Assembly (NCBI RefSeq): GCF_016862555.1
Contig: NZ_BONE01000010.1
Coordinates: forward strand, 62,001 to 126,000
DNA from: Asanoa siamensis
GTDB lineage: Bacteria; Actinomycetota; Actinomycetes; Mycobacteriales; Micromonosporaceae
DNA length: 64,000 nt
Direction of reading: 5' to 3'
The notes beneath the pieces are model-generated. The model ran no database searches. It was not told the DNA's origin and worked only from the letters and a program-made list of their open reading frames with translations. The translations under genes were made by a program, and so were the position numbers. This document shows, in pieces, positions 55,108 through 64,000 of the stretch. Within the stretch, counting starts at the first letter, position 1. Every line of letters begins with the position of its first letter.

Positions 55108-56051
55108 ACACCACCCCCATCAGGCCAGGCCCGGACGACCGAGCGGAGCTGGCGCGGCTGCTGCCCAGGCCCGTGGAGCGGGAGCTGCCCGGCGACCGCC
55201 ACCGGGAGATCCGGGACCTCCTCAGCCACCACATGGCCCGGCCCGGGCAGGCGGTGCCCCGGCGCCGCCTGGCCTACCTCGGCGCCGGGTTCGCCGCGGC
55301 GCTCGCGGTCGCCGCTGTCGGCGTCGGCGCGCTCGACACCCCGGCGACGGAGCCCGCGCGCATGTCCGGCCACGAGATCCTGCTGGCGGCGGCCACGACG
55401 GCGGCGCACACGCCGGCGGGCACGGGCGACTACTGGTACGTCAGGGTGGCGCCGACCGGCGAGCCGGCGGTGTACGAGACCTGGACCGCCCGGGACGGCC
55501 GAAGCTGGACCCGGTTGACGTACCCGACGGCGGAGTCACCGGGCGCCGAGCCGGGAAAGGGTGACGGCACGCTCGTCGAGCTCCGGTCGCCGAGCGCCTT
55601 CCGGCTGGGCGGGGCGGCGGTGACCGTCGAGCAGATCCAGGCGCTGCCGACCGAGCCGGACGCGCTGCGTACCCGGATCGACGATCTGATCAGGACCGCG
55701 GGCGTACGGACCGGCGCGGGGCGGCTGACCGACGCGCAACGGGAGCGGGCGGTCTTCGAGGGACTGGTCTCCGTCGTCTCCCAGCTGCCCGCACCGCCGA
55801 ACGTGCGGGCGGCGGCGTTCCGCGGGTTCGCCGGTTACCCGAACGTCCAGAGTGGAGGGCCGGTCGACGGCGGCGTGGAGCTGCGGATCTCCTTCTTCGC
55901 CGGCGAACCCCCGGCGACGCTGGTCATCGACACCGCGACCGCCCAGGTCCGCCGCAGCGACGTCGTGGTCACGGCGGACGGCGGCATCATGGGCGCGGCC
56001 GAGGGCAGCACCTTCGCCCTGACCGCCGAGTGGACCGACGCCCTGCCCTGA
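55104..56051 (+). CDS. CU044_5270 family protein, membrane-anchored partner of the ECF sigma
   Basis: A 315-residue protein with a cytoplasmic N-terminal part (about 1-52), one membrane helix at about 55-74 (LAYLGAGFAAALAVAAVGVGAL) and an external domain. That external part holds SGHEILLAAATTAAHTP, YWYVR and EALP-type stretches typical of this family. No zinc anti-sigma motif is seen. Its coupled position after an ECF sigma gene suggests control of that sigma. Confidence 0.87.
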   Translation: MNTTPIRPGPDDRAELARLLPRPVERELPGDRHREIRDLLSHHMARPGQAVPRRRLAYLGAGFAAALAVAAVGVGALDTPATEPARMSGHEILLAAATTAAHTPAGTGDYWYVRVAPTGEPAVYETWTARDGRSWTRLTYPTAESPGAEPGKGDGTLVELRSPSAFRLGGAAVTVEQIQALPTEPDALRTRIDDLIRTAGVRTGAGRLTDAQRERAVFEGLVSVVSQLPAPPNVRAAAFRGFAGYPNVQSGGPVDGGVELRISFFAGEPPATLVIDTATAQVRRSDVVVTADGGIMGAAEGSTFALTAEWTDALP

Positions 56052-56057
56052 TAGCCG

Positions 56058-56696
56058 TCACGGCGCGGCGGCCACGAGGTCGTCGACCGTACCCGACATG
56101 ATCGTGCGCAGGTGTGCGGTGATGTGCGGGGTCGGCCAGTCCCACCAGGCGAGGGCGAGGAGCCGGGCCACGTCCTCGTCGCTGAAGCGGCGACGGATGA
56201 GCCGGGCGGGATTGCCGCCGACGATGCCGTAGGCGGGCACGTCGTCGACGACGACCGACCCGGACGCGACGATCGCGCCGTCGCCGACGCGTACGCCGGG
56301 CATCACCGTGGTGCGGTAACCGAACCAGACGTCGTTGCCCACCACGGTGTCGCCCCGGCCGGGCAGCCCGGTGACAAGATCGAGGTGCGCGGCCCACGAG
56401 CCGCCCATGATCGGGAACGGAAAGGTCGACGGCCCGTCCATGCGGTGGTTGGCGCCGTTCATGATGAAGCGGACGCCTTCGCCGAGTGCGCAGAACTTCC
56501 CGATGACGAGCCGCTCGGGCCCGTAGTGGTAGAGCACGTTGCGCGTCTCGAACGCCGTCGGATCATCCGGGTCGTCGTAGTAGGAGAAGTCGCCGACCTC
56601 GATCAGCGGCGAGGTGACGAGGGGCTTGAGCAGCACCACCCGCGGCTGGTCGGGCATGGGATGCAGAACATTCGGATCGGCCACCACGCCCGCCAT
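56058..56696 (-). CDS. Hexapeptide-repeat xenobiotic acetyltransferase (Vat/CatB-like)
   Basis: A 212-residue left-handed beta-helix acetyltransferase. It contains the pattern VGDFSYYDDPDD, the catalytic-type His in NGANHRMDGPSTFPFPIMG, and hexapeptide turns (DTVVGNDVWFGYRTTVMPGVRVGDGAIVASGSVVVDDVPAYGIVGGNPARLIR). These match streptogramin (Vat) and type-B chloramphenicol acetyltransferases. Chromosomal members need not give resistance. ATG 56696 is used. Confidence 0.88.
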   Translation of the reverse strand: MAGVVADPNVLHPMPDQPRVVLLKPLVTSPLIEVGDFSYYDDPDDPTAFETRNVLYHYGPERLVIGKFCALGEGVRFIMNGANHRMDGPSTFPFPIMGGSWAAHLDLVTGLPGRGDTVVGNDVWFGYRTTVMPGVRVGDGAIVASGSVVVDDVPAYGIVGGNPARLIRRRFSDEDVARLLALAWWDWPTPHITAHLRTIMSGTVDDLVAAAP

Positions 56697-56700
56697 CGTA

Positions 56701-56865
56701 AGTCTGGCGGTCGTGGCCGCCGCCGACTCGCTGCTGGCGTTGGACTGGCAGCACACCTGCTATCGCGTCTGGCCCGCGCGCATCGGGCCCGACACCATCG
56801 ATCCGCCGGGCCGGCCGGGGTGGTGCACGACCTGCTGGGCCCGCCCGATGCGCCGTCGTTCCTGA
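56701..56865 (+). pseudogene. Possible fragment of a DUF2716-like protein
   Basis: A frame here reads ALDWQHTCYRVWPARIGPD, which resembles the start of DUF2716 proteins. It then runs into unrelated sequence and stops after about 50 codons. It has no clear ribosome site. It may be a remnant, or a chance match. Confidence 0.25.
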
Positions 56866-56869
56866 GTTC

Positions 56870-56934
56870 TTTCAAGGTCACCTCAAGAAAATTAAGGTCC
56901 ATGCGTTGAAACCTTGAAAAACTCAAGATAGAAC
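56870..56934 (+). promoter_or_regulatory. Promoter and TCAAG-motif cluster before the DUF2089 operon
   Basis: TTGAAA (56906-56911) and TAGAAC (56929-56934) are spaced by 17 bases, about 40 bases before the GTG start. The region is AT-rich and holds TTTCAAGG (56870-56877) with its inverse CCTTGAAA (56912-56919), plus CCTCAAG (about 56881) and CTCAAG (56922-56927). These look like repeated binding half-sites. Confidence 0.5.
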
Positions 56935-56975
56935 TGACTCGTGGGTACGCGCCGCCGAGGGGTTGGGGGACGAGG

Positions 56976-57338
56976 GTGGACTGGCAGGACCTGACGGAGC
57001 TGACACGGGGGCAGTCGTTCGTCGTCGAGCGGGTTCGGCTCGTCGCCAACGGTGTGGCGGTCGAGGGGCAGTTCGAGCCGCCGCAGTTGGCGGCGCTCAG
57101 CACGGACGACCAGGTGTTCGTCGCCGCGTTCGTGCGGTCGCACGGTTCCATCAAGGAGATGGAGCGGATCTTCGGGGTGAGCTACCCGACGATCAAGTCG
57201 CGGCTCAACAGGATCGCCGAGCAGCTCGATTTCGTCGAGTCCGATCCGGCGCCCACAGGTGCCGACGTCGTCGACCGCCTGCGCCGGGGGGAGATCAGCG
57301 CCCAGGAGGCGCTGGCCGAGCTGGAGCGCACCCGATGA
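56976..57338 (+). CDS. DUF2089 family protein
   Basis: A 120-residue cytoplasmic protein. The core LSTDDQVFVAAFVRSHGSIKEMERIFGVSYPTIKSRLNRIAEQL is a DUF2089 domain with a helix-turn-helix look, so DNA binding is plausible. The C-terminus VVDRLRRGEISAQEALAEL resembles a SHOCT-type helix pair, also present in the third gene. GTG is the start. The stop overlaps the next gene (ATGA), making a three-gene operon. Confidence 0.88.
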   Translation: MDWQDLTELTRGQSFVVERVRLVANGVAVEGQFEPPQLAALSTDDQVFVAAFVRSHGSIKEMERIFGVSYPTIKSRLNRIAEQLDFVESDPAPTGADVVDRLRRGEISAQEALAELERTR

Positions 57339-57595
57339 TCCCGCAGCTCGTGACGGTCCGCAGCCGGGGCCGCGACGGGCGCCGGCGGCGGTTCTTCATC
57401 CCGGTCCTGCCGGTGCTGCTGGTGCTGTCCCCGCTGCTGCTGCTCGCGGTGCTGGCCGGGCTCGTCGCCTGCGTCGTCTTCCGGATCAACCCGGGCGGCG
57501 CGCTGCGCGGCGTCGGGCAGGTGCTGTTGGCGCTGCCCGGCAGCCAGTTCGAGATCGAAGAAGGCCGGACGGCCTTCCTGGTAAGCGTCCGATGA
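57335..57595 (+). CDS. Small membrane protein of the DUF2089 operon
   Basis: An 86-residue protein with a very basic start ([13 protein letters not shown]), a long membrane helix (about 22-48, IPVLPVLLVLSPLLLLAVLAGLVACVVF) and a short external or cytosolic tail. I do not recognise a family. It overlaps the DUF2089 gene by 4 bases, so the three proteins probably work together at the membrane. Confidence 0.8.
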   Translation: MIPQLVTVRSRGRDGRRRRFFIPVLPVLLVLSPLLLLAVLAGLVACVVFRINPGGALRGVGQVLLALPGSQFEIEEGRTAFLVSVR

Positions 57596-57618
57596 TCACG
57601 ACGGGGAGGAGCAACACG

Positions 57619-58032
57619 ATGAACGAGCAGCGCCGCCAGGTCCTGCAGATGCTGGCCGAGGGCAAGATAACCGCCGACGAGGCCGAGCGGCTGATCGACG
57701 CCCTCGCGCGGGAGCAGCCGGAGCCGGCCGCGCCCGGGTCCAAGGTGCGGCCCAAATATCTGCGGGTGCTGGTGAACTCGACCGAGCTCGGCGGGCCGGG
57801 CAAGGTCAACGTGCGGGTGCCGCTGCAACTGCTGCGGGCCGGCGTGCGCCTGACGAGCCTGATCCCGCAGGACGCGCTCGGCCAGGTCAACCTGCAGCTG
57901 CACCGGTCGGGCGTGCCGATCGACCTCACCCAGCTCAAGCCGCAGCAGCTCGAGGACCTCATCGAGCACCTCGACGACATCACCGTCGACGTCGACTCGC
58001 CCGAGGGCAAGGTCCAGGTGTTCTGCGAGTAG
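57619..58032 (+). CDS. SHOCT-like domain protein (YvlB-type N-terminus)
   Basis: A 137-residue protein. The start RRQVLQMLAEGKITADEAERLIDALA is the SHOCT-like helical pair found in YvlB and DUF4097-type proteins. A folded part with VNVRVPLQLLRAGVRLTSLIP and LEDLIEHLDDITVDVDSPEGKVQVF follows. GGGGAGGA lies 8 bases before ATG 57619; an upstream ATG overlapping the previous stop is less likely. It ends the three-gene operon. Confidence 0.87.
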   Translation: MNEQRRQVLQMLAEGKITADEAERLIDALAREQPEPAAPGSKVRPKYLRVLVNSTELGGPGKVNVRVPLQLLRAGVRLTSLIPQDALGQVNLQLHRSGVPIDLTQLKPQQLEDLIEHLDDITVDVDSPEGKVQVFCE

Positions 58033-58034
58033 CC

Positions 58035-58124
58035 AGGCCCTGTCTCGAAGTGGATGACCGGGCTGCGGCGGCCCCAGCCGACGCCTGGGCCTCGCCTCGC
58101 TCCGGCCCCCACTTCGAGACAGGC

Positions 58125-58126
<2 letters not shown>
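58035..58126. terminator. Long inverted repeat between convergent genes
   Basis: CCTGTCTCGAAGTGG (58039-58053) and CCACTTCGAGACAGG (58109-58123) are perfect 15-base inverted arms with a 55-base loop that itself can fold. With one bulge the arms extend through AGGCC and GGCCT. It ends the DUF2089 operon and covers the stop of the aminotransferase gene. It could be a bidirectional terminator or a small mobile repeat. Confidence 0.6.
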
Positions 58127-59363
<1,237 letters not shown>

Positions 59364-59491
59364 CTAGACACCACCGGGGTCGATGGGTACCCGCTGTGGA
59401 CAACGCTCGCGGCAACCGGCGAGCTGCTCCAAACGGCCACGGCGGCGCTGTCGACCGACCACCATGAGGGCTAGCCGACATAGGAGCCCGG

Positions 59492-60031
59492 ATGGATGAG
59501 GAGCGACCGGCCGAAACGCCGAAGCAGCGGTGGGATCGGAACTTCAACGACCTGCTGCAGGAGCTTCGGGTCGCGCAGACCGGTGTGCAGATCCTCTTCG
59601 CGTTCCTGTTGACGCTGCCCTTCAGCAACGGGTTTCCGCGCGTCACCGAGTTCCAGCGCAACACGTACCTCGTCTCGCTCCTCGCCGCCGCCGGGGCCAC
59701 CGCGTTGATCATCGCTCCCGTGGCCTTCCACCAGGGGCTCTTCCGTCAGGGGCGCAAGCCGGAGCTCGTCCGGTTCGGGCATCGGATGGCCACCGCCGGG
59801 CTGTCCTTCCTCCTGGTCTCCATCGTCAGCGCGGTCCTGTTGATCACAGACTTCACCTCATCCCGGAACGTGGCGATCATTCTCAGCGGCATCACCGCCA
59901 TCTTCTTCATCACGTTCTGGGCCGGTCTGCCCTGGCTGCGCCGCGACTGGGGCGAGCCGGACGAGACCGAATCAGAGATCACCCGGAGACGGGAGCATCC
60001 AGAGGAGTTCGAGAAACCTACCGACGGGTAA
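59492..60031 (+). CDS. DUF6328 family membrane protein
   Basis: A 179-residue protein with four helices after a soluble start (RWDRNFNDLLQELRVAQTGVQILFAFLLTLPF). The other helices are about 62-80, 102-120 and 128-148, and an acidic tail follows. The N-terminal phrase is the hallmark of DUF6328 proteins. Function unknown. GGAGCCCGG precedes the ATG. The 137-base gap before it holds nothing recognisable. Confidence 0.85.
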   Translation: MDEERPAETPKQRWDRNFNDLLQELRVAQTGVQILFAFLLTLPFSNGFPRVTEFQRNTYLVSLLAAAGATALIIAPVAFHQGLFRQGRKPELVRFGHRMATAGLSFLLVSIVSAVLLITDFTSSRNVAIILSGITAIFFITFWAGLPWLRRDWGEPDETESEITRRREHPEEFEKPTDG

Positions 60032-60086
60032 TAAAGCGAGGTACCGTCAGAACCAGCACAGCCAAGCCCGACATAAGGGGGAAGCC

Positions 60087-62060
60087 GTGACGACGACCCA
60101 GAACAGGCCGCCGGAGGCCGGCGGCCCCGACAACGCCGGTGTCCTGCCCCAGGAGGCGGGAACGGTTTCCTATCAGGAGTCGCGCGAGGTCGCCGAGGCG
60201 TCCCGCGAGACCGACTGGACCAAACCGAGCTTCGGCAAGGAGCTGTTCCTCGGCCGGCTGCGGCTCGACCTGATCGACCCTTGGCCGCAGCCCGACCCCA
60301 TGCGGGCCGCCAAGGGCGAGGAGTTCGTCAAGAAACTCAACGCGTACGTGCGTAGCGACGTCGACGGCGCCCGGATCGAGCGCGAGGACCGCATCCCGGA
60401 CGAGGTGTTCCACGGCCTCGCCCGCCTCGGCGCGTTCGGCATGAAGATCGACGAGAAGTACGGCGGTCTCGGCCTGACCAACCTCGACTACGCGCGCAGC
60501 CTGATGCTGGTCGGCTCGGCCAGCCCCGCCATCGGCGCGCTGCTCTCGGCGCACCAGTCGATCGGCGTACCCCAGCCGCTCAAGCTTTTCGGCACCGCCG
60601 ACCAGAAGCAGCGGTACCTGCCCCGGCTCGCCGGCGGTGAGGTGTCGGCGTTCCTGCTGACCGAGCCCGACGTCGGCTCCGACCCGGCCCGCCTCGGCAC
60701 GATCGCCGAGCCGGTCGAGGGCGGCTACCGGCTCAACGGCGTCAAGCTCTGGGCCACCAACGGCACCGTCGCGACGCTGCTGGTAGTGATGGCCCGGGTG
60801 CCGAAGTCCGAGGGCCGGCGCGGCGGCATCACCGCGTTCGTGGTCGAGGGCGACTCGCCCGGCATCACGATCGAGCGGCGCAACGCGTTCCTCGGCCTGC
60901 GCGGCCTGGAAAACAGCGTGACCCGGTTCCACGACGTGTTCGTCCCGGCCGACCAGATGATCGGCGGCGAGGGCCGCGGCCTCAAGATCGCGCTGACCAC
61001 GCTGAACACGGGCCGGCTGTCGCTGCCCGCGATGTGCGTCGGCGCCGGGAAGTGGTGCCTCAACGTGGCCCGCGAGTGGTCCGCGGAGCGCGTGCAGTGG
61101 GGTCGCCCCGTCGGCGAGCACGAGGCGATCGCGCAGAAGCTGGCCTTCATGGCGGCGACCACGTACGGCATGGAGACCATGCTCAACCTCTGCTGCATGC
61201 TGGCCGACGACGACCGCAACGACATCCGCATCGAGGCGGCCCTGGTCAAGCTCTACGCGAGCGAGATGGCCTGGAAGATCGCCGACGAGCTGGTGCAGAT
61301 CAGGGGTGGTCGCGGGTACGAGACGGCGGAGTCGCTGGCGGCCCGCGGCGAACGGGCGGCGGCCACCGAGCAGATCCTCCGCGACCTGCGGATCAACCGG
61401 ATCTTCGAGGGCTCGACGGAGATCATGCACCTGCTGATCGCGCGCGAGGCGGTCGACGCGCACCTCTCCGTGGCCGGCGACATCATCGACCCGAAGGCCG
61501 ACATCGGTCGTAAGGCCAAGGCGGGCGCCCGCGCGACGGCGTTCTACGCCAAGTGGCTGCCGGGCCTGGCGGTCGGCAAGGGCCAGAACCCGGGGGCGTT
61601 CAACGAGTACGGGCCGCTGGCGCACCACCTACGCTACGTGGAGCGGGCGGCCCGCAAGATGGCCAGGTCGACGTTCTACGGGATGTCGCGCTGGCAGGCG
61701 CGGATGGAGGATCGGGAGGTCTTCCTGGGCCGCATCGTCGACATCGGAGCGGAACTCTTCGCGATGGCGGCGGTCTGCGTCCGGGCGACGTCCGAGGCGG
61801 CCGACCGCCCGGAGGGCATGGAGCTGGCGGACCTGTTCTGCAGGCAGGCCAGGGTACGCGCGGACGCGCTCTTCACGGCCCTCTGGGACAACACGGACGC
61901 GGTCGACACGAAGGCGGCGAAACGCATCCTCGACGGGCGCTACGCGTGGCTGGAGGAGGGCGTCGTGCACCCGACGGGCGACGAGCCGTGGGTGGCGACG
62001 TGGCAGCCGGGTCCGTCGGAGACCCAGGACGTCCGCCGGCGGGTGCCCCCGCCATCCTGA
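60087..62060 (+). CDS. Acyl-CoA dehydrogenase, FadE10-like
   Basis: A 657-residue flavoprotein. After a 55-residue N-terminal extension (DWTKPSFGKELFLGRLRLDLIDPWPQP), the acyl-CoA dehydrogenase core follows: SAHQSIGVPQPLKLFGT, SAFLLTEPDVGSDPA, VKLWATNGTVA and QIRGGRGYETAESLA. A helical C-terminal extension of about 170 residues is present. The pattern and length match M. tuberculosis FadE10 as I recall it. It would oxidise a fatty or branched acyl-CoA. GTG start with GGGGGAAG before it. Confidence 0.92.
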   Translation: MTTTQNRPPEAGGPDNAGVLPQEAGTVSYQESREVAEASRETDWTKPSFGKELFLGRLRLDLIDPWPQPDPMRAAKGEEFVKKLNAYVRSDVDGARIEREDRIPDEVFHGLARLGAFGMKIDEKYGGLGLTNLDYARSLMLVGSASPAIGALLSAHQSIGVPQPLKLFGTADQKQRYLPRLAGGEVSAFLLTEPDVGSDPARLGTIAEPVEGGYRLNGVKLWATNGTVATLLVVMARVPKSEGRRGGITAFVVEGDSPGITIERRNAFLGLRGLENSVTRFHDVFVPADQMIGGEGRGLKIALTTLNTGRLSLPAMCVGAGKWCLNVAREWSAERVQWGRPVGEHEAIAQKLAFMAATTYGMETMLNLCCMLADDDRNDIRIEAALVKLYASEMAWKIADELVQIRGGRGYETAESLAARGERAAATEQILRDLRINRIFEGSTEIMHLLIAREAVDAHLSVAGDIIDPKADIGRKAKAGARATAFYAKWLPGLAVGKGQNPGAFNEYGPLAHHLRYVERAARKMARSTFYGMSRWQARMEDREVFLGRIVDIGAELFAMAAVCVRATSEAADRPEGMELADLFCRQARVRADALFTALWDNTDAVDTKAAKRILDGRYAWLEEGVVHPTGDEPWVATWQPGPSETQDVRRRVPPPS

Positions 62061-62074
62061 CGTCCACAAGAGAG

Positions 62075-62100
62075 CGGCCCGGGCTCCGGCCCGGGCCGTT
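62075..62100 (+). terminator. Terminator after the FadE10-like gene
   Basis: CGGCCCGGGC and GCCCGGGCCG form a perfect 10-bp stem with a 4-base loop, followed by TT. It lies 14 bases after the stop. The next 140 bases, up to the carbonic anhydrase stop, hold nothing I recognise. Confidence 0.8.
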
Positions 62101-62242
62101 CCACGCCTGTTGAGTGGGCCGGTCCGAGTCGGGCACACGTTGGCGCCGAGTGGCGGCGATTCGGCCGATTCAGGCGCGTGGCGTCGGTCGGGTCCGGGCG
62201 CGGCGCCGGAGCCGACCCTGGCCGCTTTCGGACCCGGCCGGT

Positions 62243-62770
62243 TCAGGACCCGGTCGGAACGACGACCTCGATCAAACCCGTTGAGACGTCGTAGACGAGG
62301 CCCGATACCGGGAAGCCTGGCGGCAGTGCCTTCCGGATCGCCTCCACGTCGATCCGGACCGAGGCGTAAGGATCCATGATCGACTTGGTGTCGAGGTCCG
62401 CGGGTGGGATCTCGAAGTAGTCCGCCAGCAGGTCCGGGTACGCCGTCAGGTCTCTGATGCCGCAGTCCGTGTGGTGCAGGACCACCAGGTGGCCGCCCCG
62501 TGGTGGGTTGGCCTGGCCTTGGCTGCGGGCCTCGACCACCTTCGCCAGCATCGCCCAGGAGCGGAGGGTCGCCGGGGTCACCCGGCCGCCTACGTTGCGC
62601 ATGACGACCGCGTCGTTCGGGGCGAGGCCGAGTACGTGCGCCGGGTCCACCCGTGGGTCCACGCAGCCGAGCACCCGCAGGCTGCCGGTCGCGAGCAAAG
62701 GCGCCGCGACGAACGTCTCGCCCGCGGCGAAGGCCGCGTTGCGCCTGACCAGCTCAGCAGTGTTGATCAT
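62243..62770 (-). CDS. Beta-class carbonic anhydrase
   Basis: A 175-residue zinc enzyme that interconverts CO2 and bicarbonate. The zinc and catalytic residues are visible: Cys36, Asp38 and Arg40 in GCVDPRVDP, and His100 and Cys103 in HHTDCG. The short form matches actinobacterial beta-carbonic anhydrases. The ATG overlaps the alanine racemase stop by 4 bases (ATGA), so the two are co-transcribed. Confidence 0.92.
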   Translation of the reverse strand: MINTAELVRRNAAFAAGETFVAAPLLATGSLRVLGCVDPRVDPAHVLGLAPNDAVVMRNVGGRVTPATLRSWAMLAKVVEARSQGQANPPRGGHLVVLHHTDCGIRDLTAYPDLLADYFEIPPADLDTKSIMDPYASVRIDVEAIRKALPPGFPVSGLVYDVSTGLIEVVVPTGS

Positions 62771-64000
62771 GCGAAATCTCCCGAGTAGATGCGCGGAACG
62801 CCCGGGCCGATCCGGGCGACGATCTCGTAACTGATCGTGCCCGCGGCGCGGGCCCAGTCCTCGGCCGTCGGCTCGCCCCGGTCGCCCGGACCGAAGATCA
62901 GGACCTCGTCGCCCGGGGCCGCCGGGTCGTCGCCCAGGTCGACCACGAACTGATCCATCGAGATCCGACCCACGATCGCGCGGCGCTTGCCGGCGGCCCA
63001 CACCTCGCCCACGTTGCCGGCGCTGCGCGGGATCCCGTCGGCGTAGCCGACCGGCACGAGGCCGAGCGTGGTCTCGCCACGGGTGCGGTGATCCAGGCCG
63101 TATCCAACCCCCTGCCCGGCAGGCACCCGCTTCACCGCCGCGAACCGGCTGGCCAGCGTCATCACCGGACGCAGCCCGAGATCGGCCGACGACACGCCTG
63201 CGGCGGGCGACAGCCCGTAGGCGGCCAGCCCGACCCGCACGAGGTCGAGCCGCACATCGGTGACGACCGATGCGGCGAGGTCCGAGGCGTCCGGCCGCTT
63301 CCCGGCGTGCGCCGGATCCGGCCGTGCGTCCGGGGGTGGCGTGGCGTCTTGCTCTTGCGACGGCCGGTCGGCGTGCGCCGGGTGTGGCCGTGCGTCCGGG
63401 GGTGGCGTGGCGTTCTGGGCGTGCGAGCGCTGGTCGGCGTGCGCCGGGTGTGGCCGTGCGTCCGCCGGATGCCCGGCGTGGTCGGCGTGTTGGGTCTGCG
63501 GTGGCCGGTCGGCGCGCGCCGGATCCAACCGCGCGGCCGGCGCCAGCAGCGTTGCCGCCGAGTTGGCCAGGTGGCGGACCGACGGGTGCAGGCCCGCCTG
63601 CGACGCCAGGTGCACCGCGCCCGCGAACACCGCCGACTGCGTCGCCAAAGACGGGTGTCCCGGTTCGTCGGCCATCGCCAGGTGTGACCAGATGCCGACC
63701 ACCCGGATCGAGCCCGCGGCCTCCGCCGCCGCGGCGGCCCGCACGAGCGCCGGCCAGTCGCGGAGCGGCGCGCCGTTGCGCCCCAGGCCGCTGTCGATCT
63801 TCAGGTGGACCCGGGCCCGCCGGCCCACCGAAGCGGCGGCGGCCGCGACCGACGCCAGGTCCCACTGGCCGCTCACCGACACGTCGATATCAGCCGCCAC
63901 CGCCGGGGCGAACGGCCCGCCGGGCGTCCACAGCCACGCCAGCAGCCGGCCGTCGATGCCCGCCGCGCGCAGTGCCAGGGCCTCCTCCGGGACCGCCGTC
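62767..64000 (-). CDS. alr: Alanine racemase with repeat insertion (5' end outside window)
   Basis: About 411 codons are visible; the N-terminal region with the PLP lysine lies beyond the window. Family features are RVHLKIDSGLGRNG, NSAATLL, DLVRVGLAAYGLSP, GYGLDHRTRGETTLGLVPVGYADGIPR with the opposite-face Tyr, SMDQFVVDLGD and SYEIVARIGPGVPRIY. It makes D-alanine for the cell wall. Between NSAATLL and DLVRVGL, where other racemases have about ten residues, there are about 95 rich in His, Ala, Asp and Pro, encoded by a 66-bp tandem repeat. The frame is kept open, so the protein probably tolerates the insert. Confidence 0.93.
   Translation of the reverse strand, partial: TAVPEEALALRAAGIDGRLLAWLWTPGGPFAPAVAADIDVSVSGQWDLASVAAAAASVGRRARVHLKIDSGLGRNGAPLRDWPALVRAAAAAEAAGSIRVVGIWSHLAMADEPGHPSLATQSAVFAGAVHLASQAGLHPSVRHLANSAATLLAPAARLDPARADRPPQTQHADHAGHPADARPHPAHADQRSHAQNATPPPDARPHPAHADRPSQEQDATPPPDARPDPAHAGKRPDASDLAASVVTDVRLDLVRVGLAAYGLSPAAGVSSADLGLRPVMTLASRFAAVKRVPAGQGVGYGLDHRTRGETTLGLVPVGYADGIPRSAGNVGEVWAAGKRRAIVGRISMDQFVVDLGDDPAAPGDEVLIFGPGDRGEPTAEDWARAAGTISYEIVARIGPGVPRIYSGDFA
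63305..63520 (-). repeat. 66-bp tandem repeat inside alr
   Basis: Units begin with GCGTGCGCCGG on the plus strand at 63305, 63371 and 63437 (66-base steps), and a diverged one at 63512 (75 bases on). On the coding strand each gives DARPHPAHAD or DARPDPAHAG, then a variable part and ATPPP. Period 66 is a multiple of three, so the alr frame survives. Confidence 0.9.

Overview
The window is chromosomal DNA from a high-GC actinobacterium. Codon third positions are almost all G or C, GTG starts are common, and many genes are coupled by 4-base ATGA or GTGA overlaps. The gene set (lepA, rpsT, hemW, hrcA-dnaJ-rsmE, phoH-ybeY-corC-era, recO-uppS, a CU044_5270-type protein, a FadE10-like acyl-CoA dehydrogenase, many GTG-started regulators) and the protein sequences suggest the family Micromonosporaceae. 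The genus is not resolved. No phage, integrase, transposase, CRISPR array, tRNA or rRNA was seen.

Layout. 1-2.4 kb: end of a sugar ABC importer (permease cut by the window edge, lipoprotein binding protein) and a GlsB-type membrane protein. 2.4-8.8 kb: Nudix hydrolase and lepA, an APH-fold kinase, a HEAT protein followed by a MerR-HEAT fusion, a striking non-coding array of degenerate units of about 85 bp, then rpsT. 8.9-20 kb: MOSC protein, PhyH-type dioxygenase, lysozyme-like membrane protein, enoyl-CoA hydratase, hemW, DUF4870 protein, CIRCE-hrcA-dnaJ-rsmE, GH3 beta-glucosidase. 20-26 kb: HIT protein, serine hydrolase and the conserved phoH-ybeY-corC-(Rv2365c-like)-era operon. In Mycobacterium, era lies next to recO-uppS. 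Here about 20 kb of other genes separates them.

That 26-45 kb block holds an epimerase, an acyltransferase, a two-component locus with an extra receiver protein, a PrsW protease, a GntR regulator with a perfect palindrome lying in the promoter of the pyruvate dehydrogenase E1 gene, a broken PIN-like gene, a HAF-repeat secreted protein, a lipoprotein, a divergent Ser/Thr kinase and sigma factor, an AAC(3)-like enzyme, an epoxide-hydrolase-like enzyme, and a TPP riboswitch controlling a YkoEDC thiamine-precursor importer. 45-52.6 kb: GNAT enzyme, small basic protein, uppS-recO, an SMP-30-like protein, a frameshifted membrane protein, a large HEAT protein, an inverted decayed copy of the 37.5 kb lipoprotein gene, and a patatin-like lipase. 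52.7-64 kb: an XRE regulator, PAP2 phosphatase, ECF sigma with its CU044_5270 partner, a Vat/CatB-like acetyltransferase, a DUF2089-membrane-SHOCT operon, a dialkylglycine decarboxylase, a DUF6328 protein, FadE10-like dehydrogenase, a beta-carbonic anhydrase, and an alanine racemase interrupted by an in-frame 66-bp tandem repeat (cut by the window end).

The strongest leads are the 85-bp array before rpsT, the repeat insertion inside alanine racemase, the lipoprotein duplication with one decayed copy, the GntR/palindrome/aceE arrangement, the HEAT/MerR-HEAT operon, and the kinase-sigma pair that lacks an anti-sigma gene. All assignments come from reading the sequence and from remembered family motifs. 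No database search was run.
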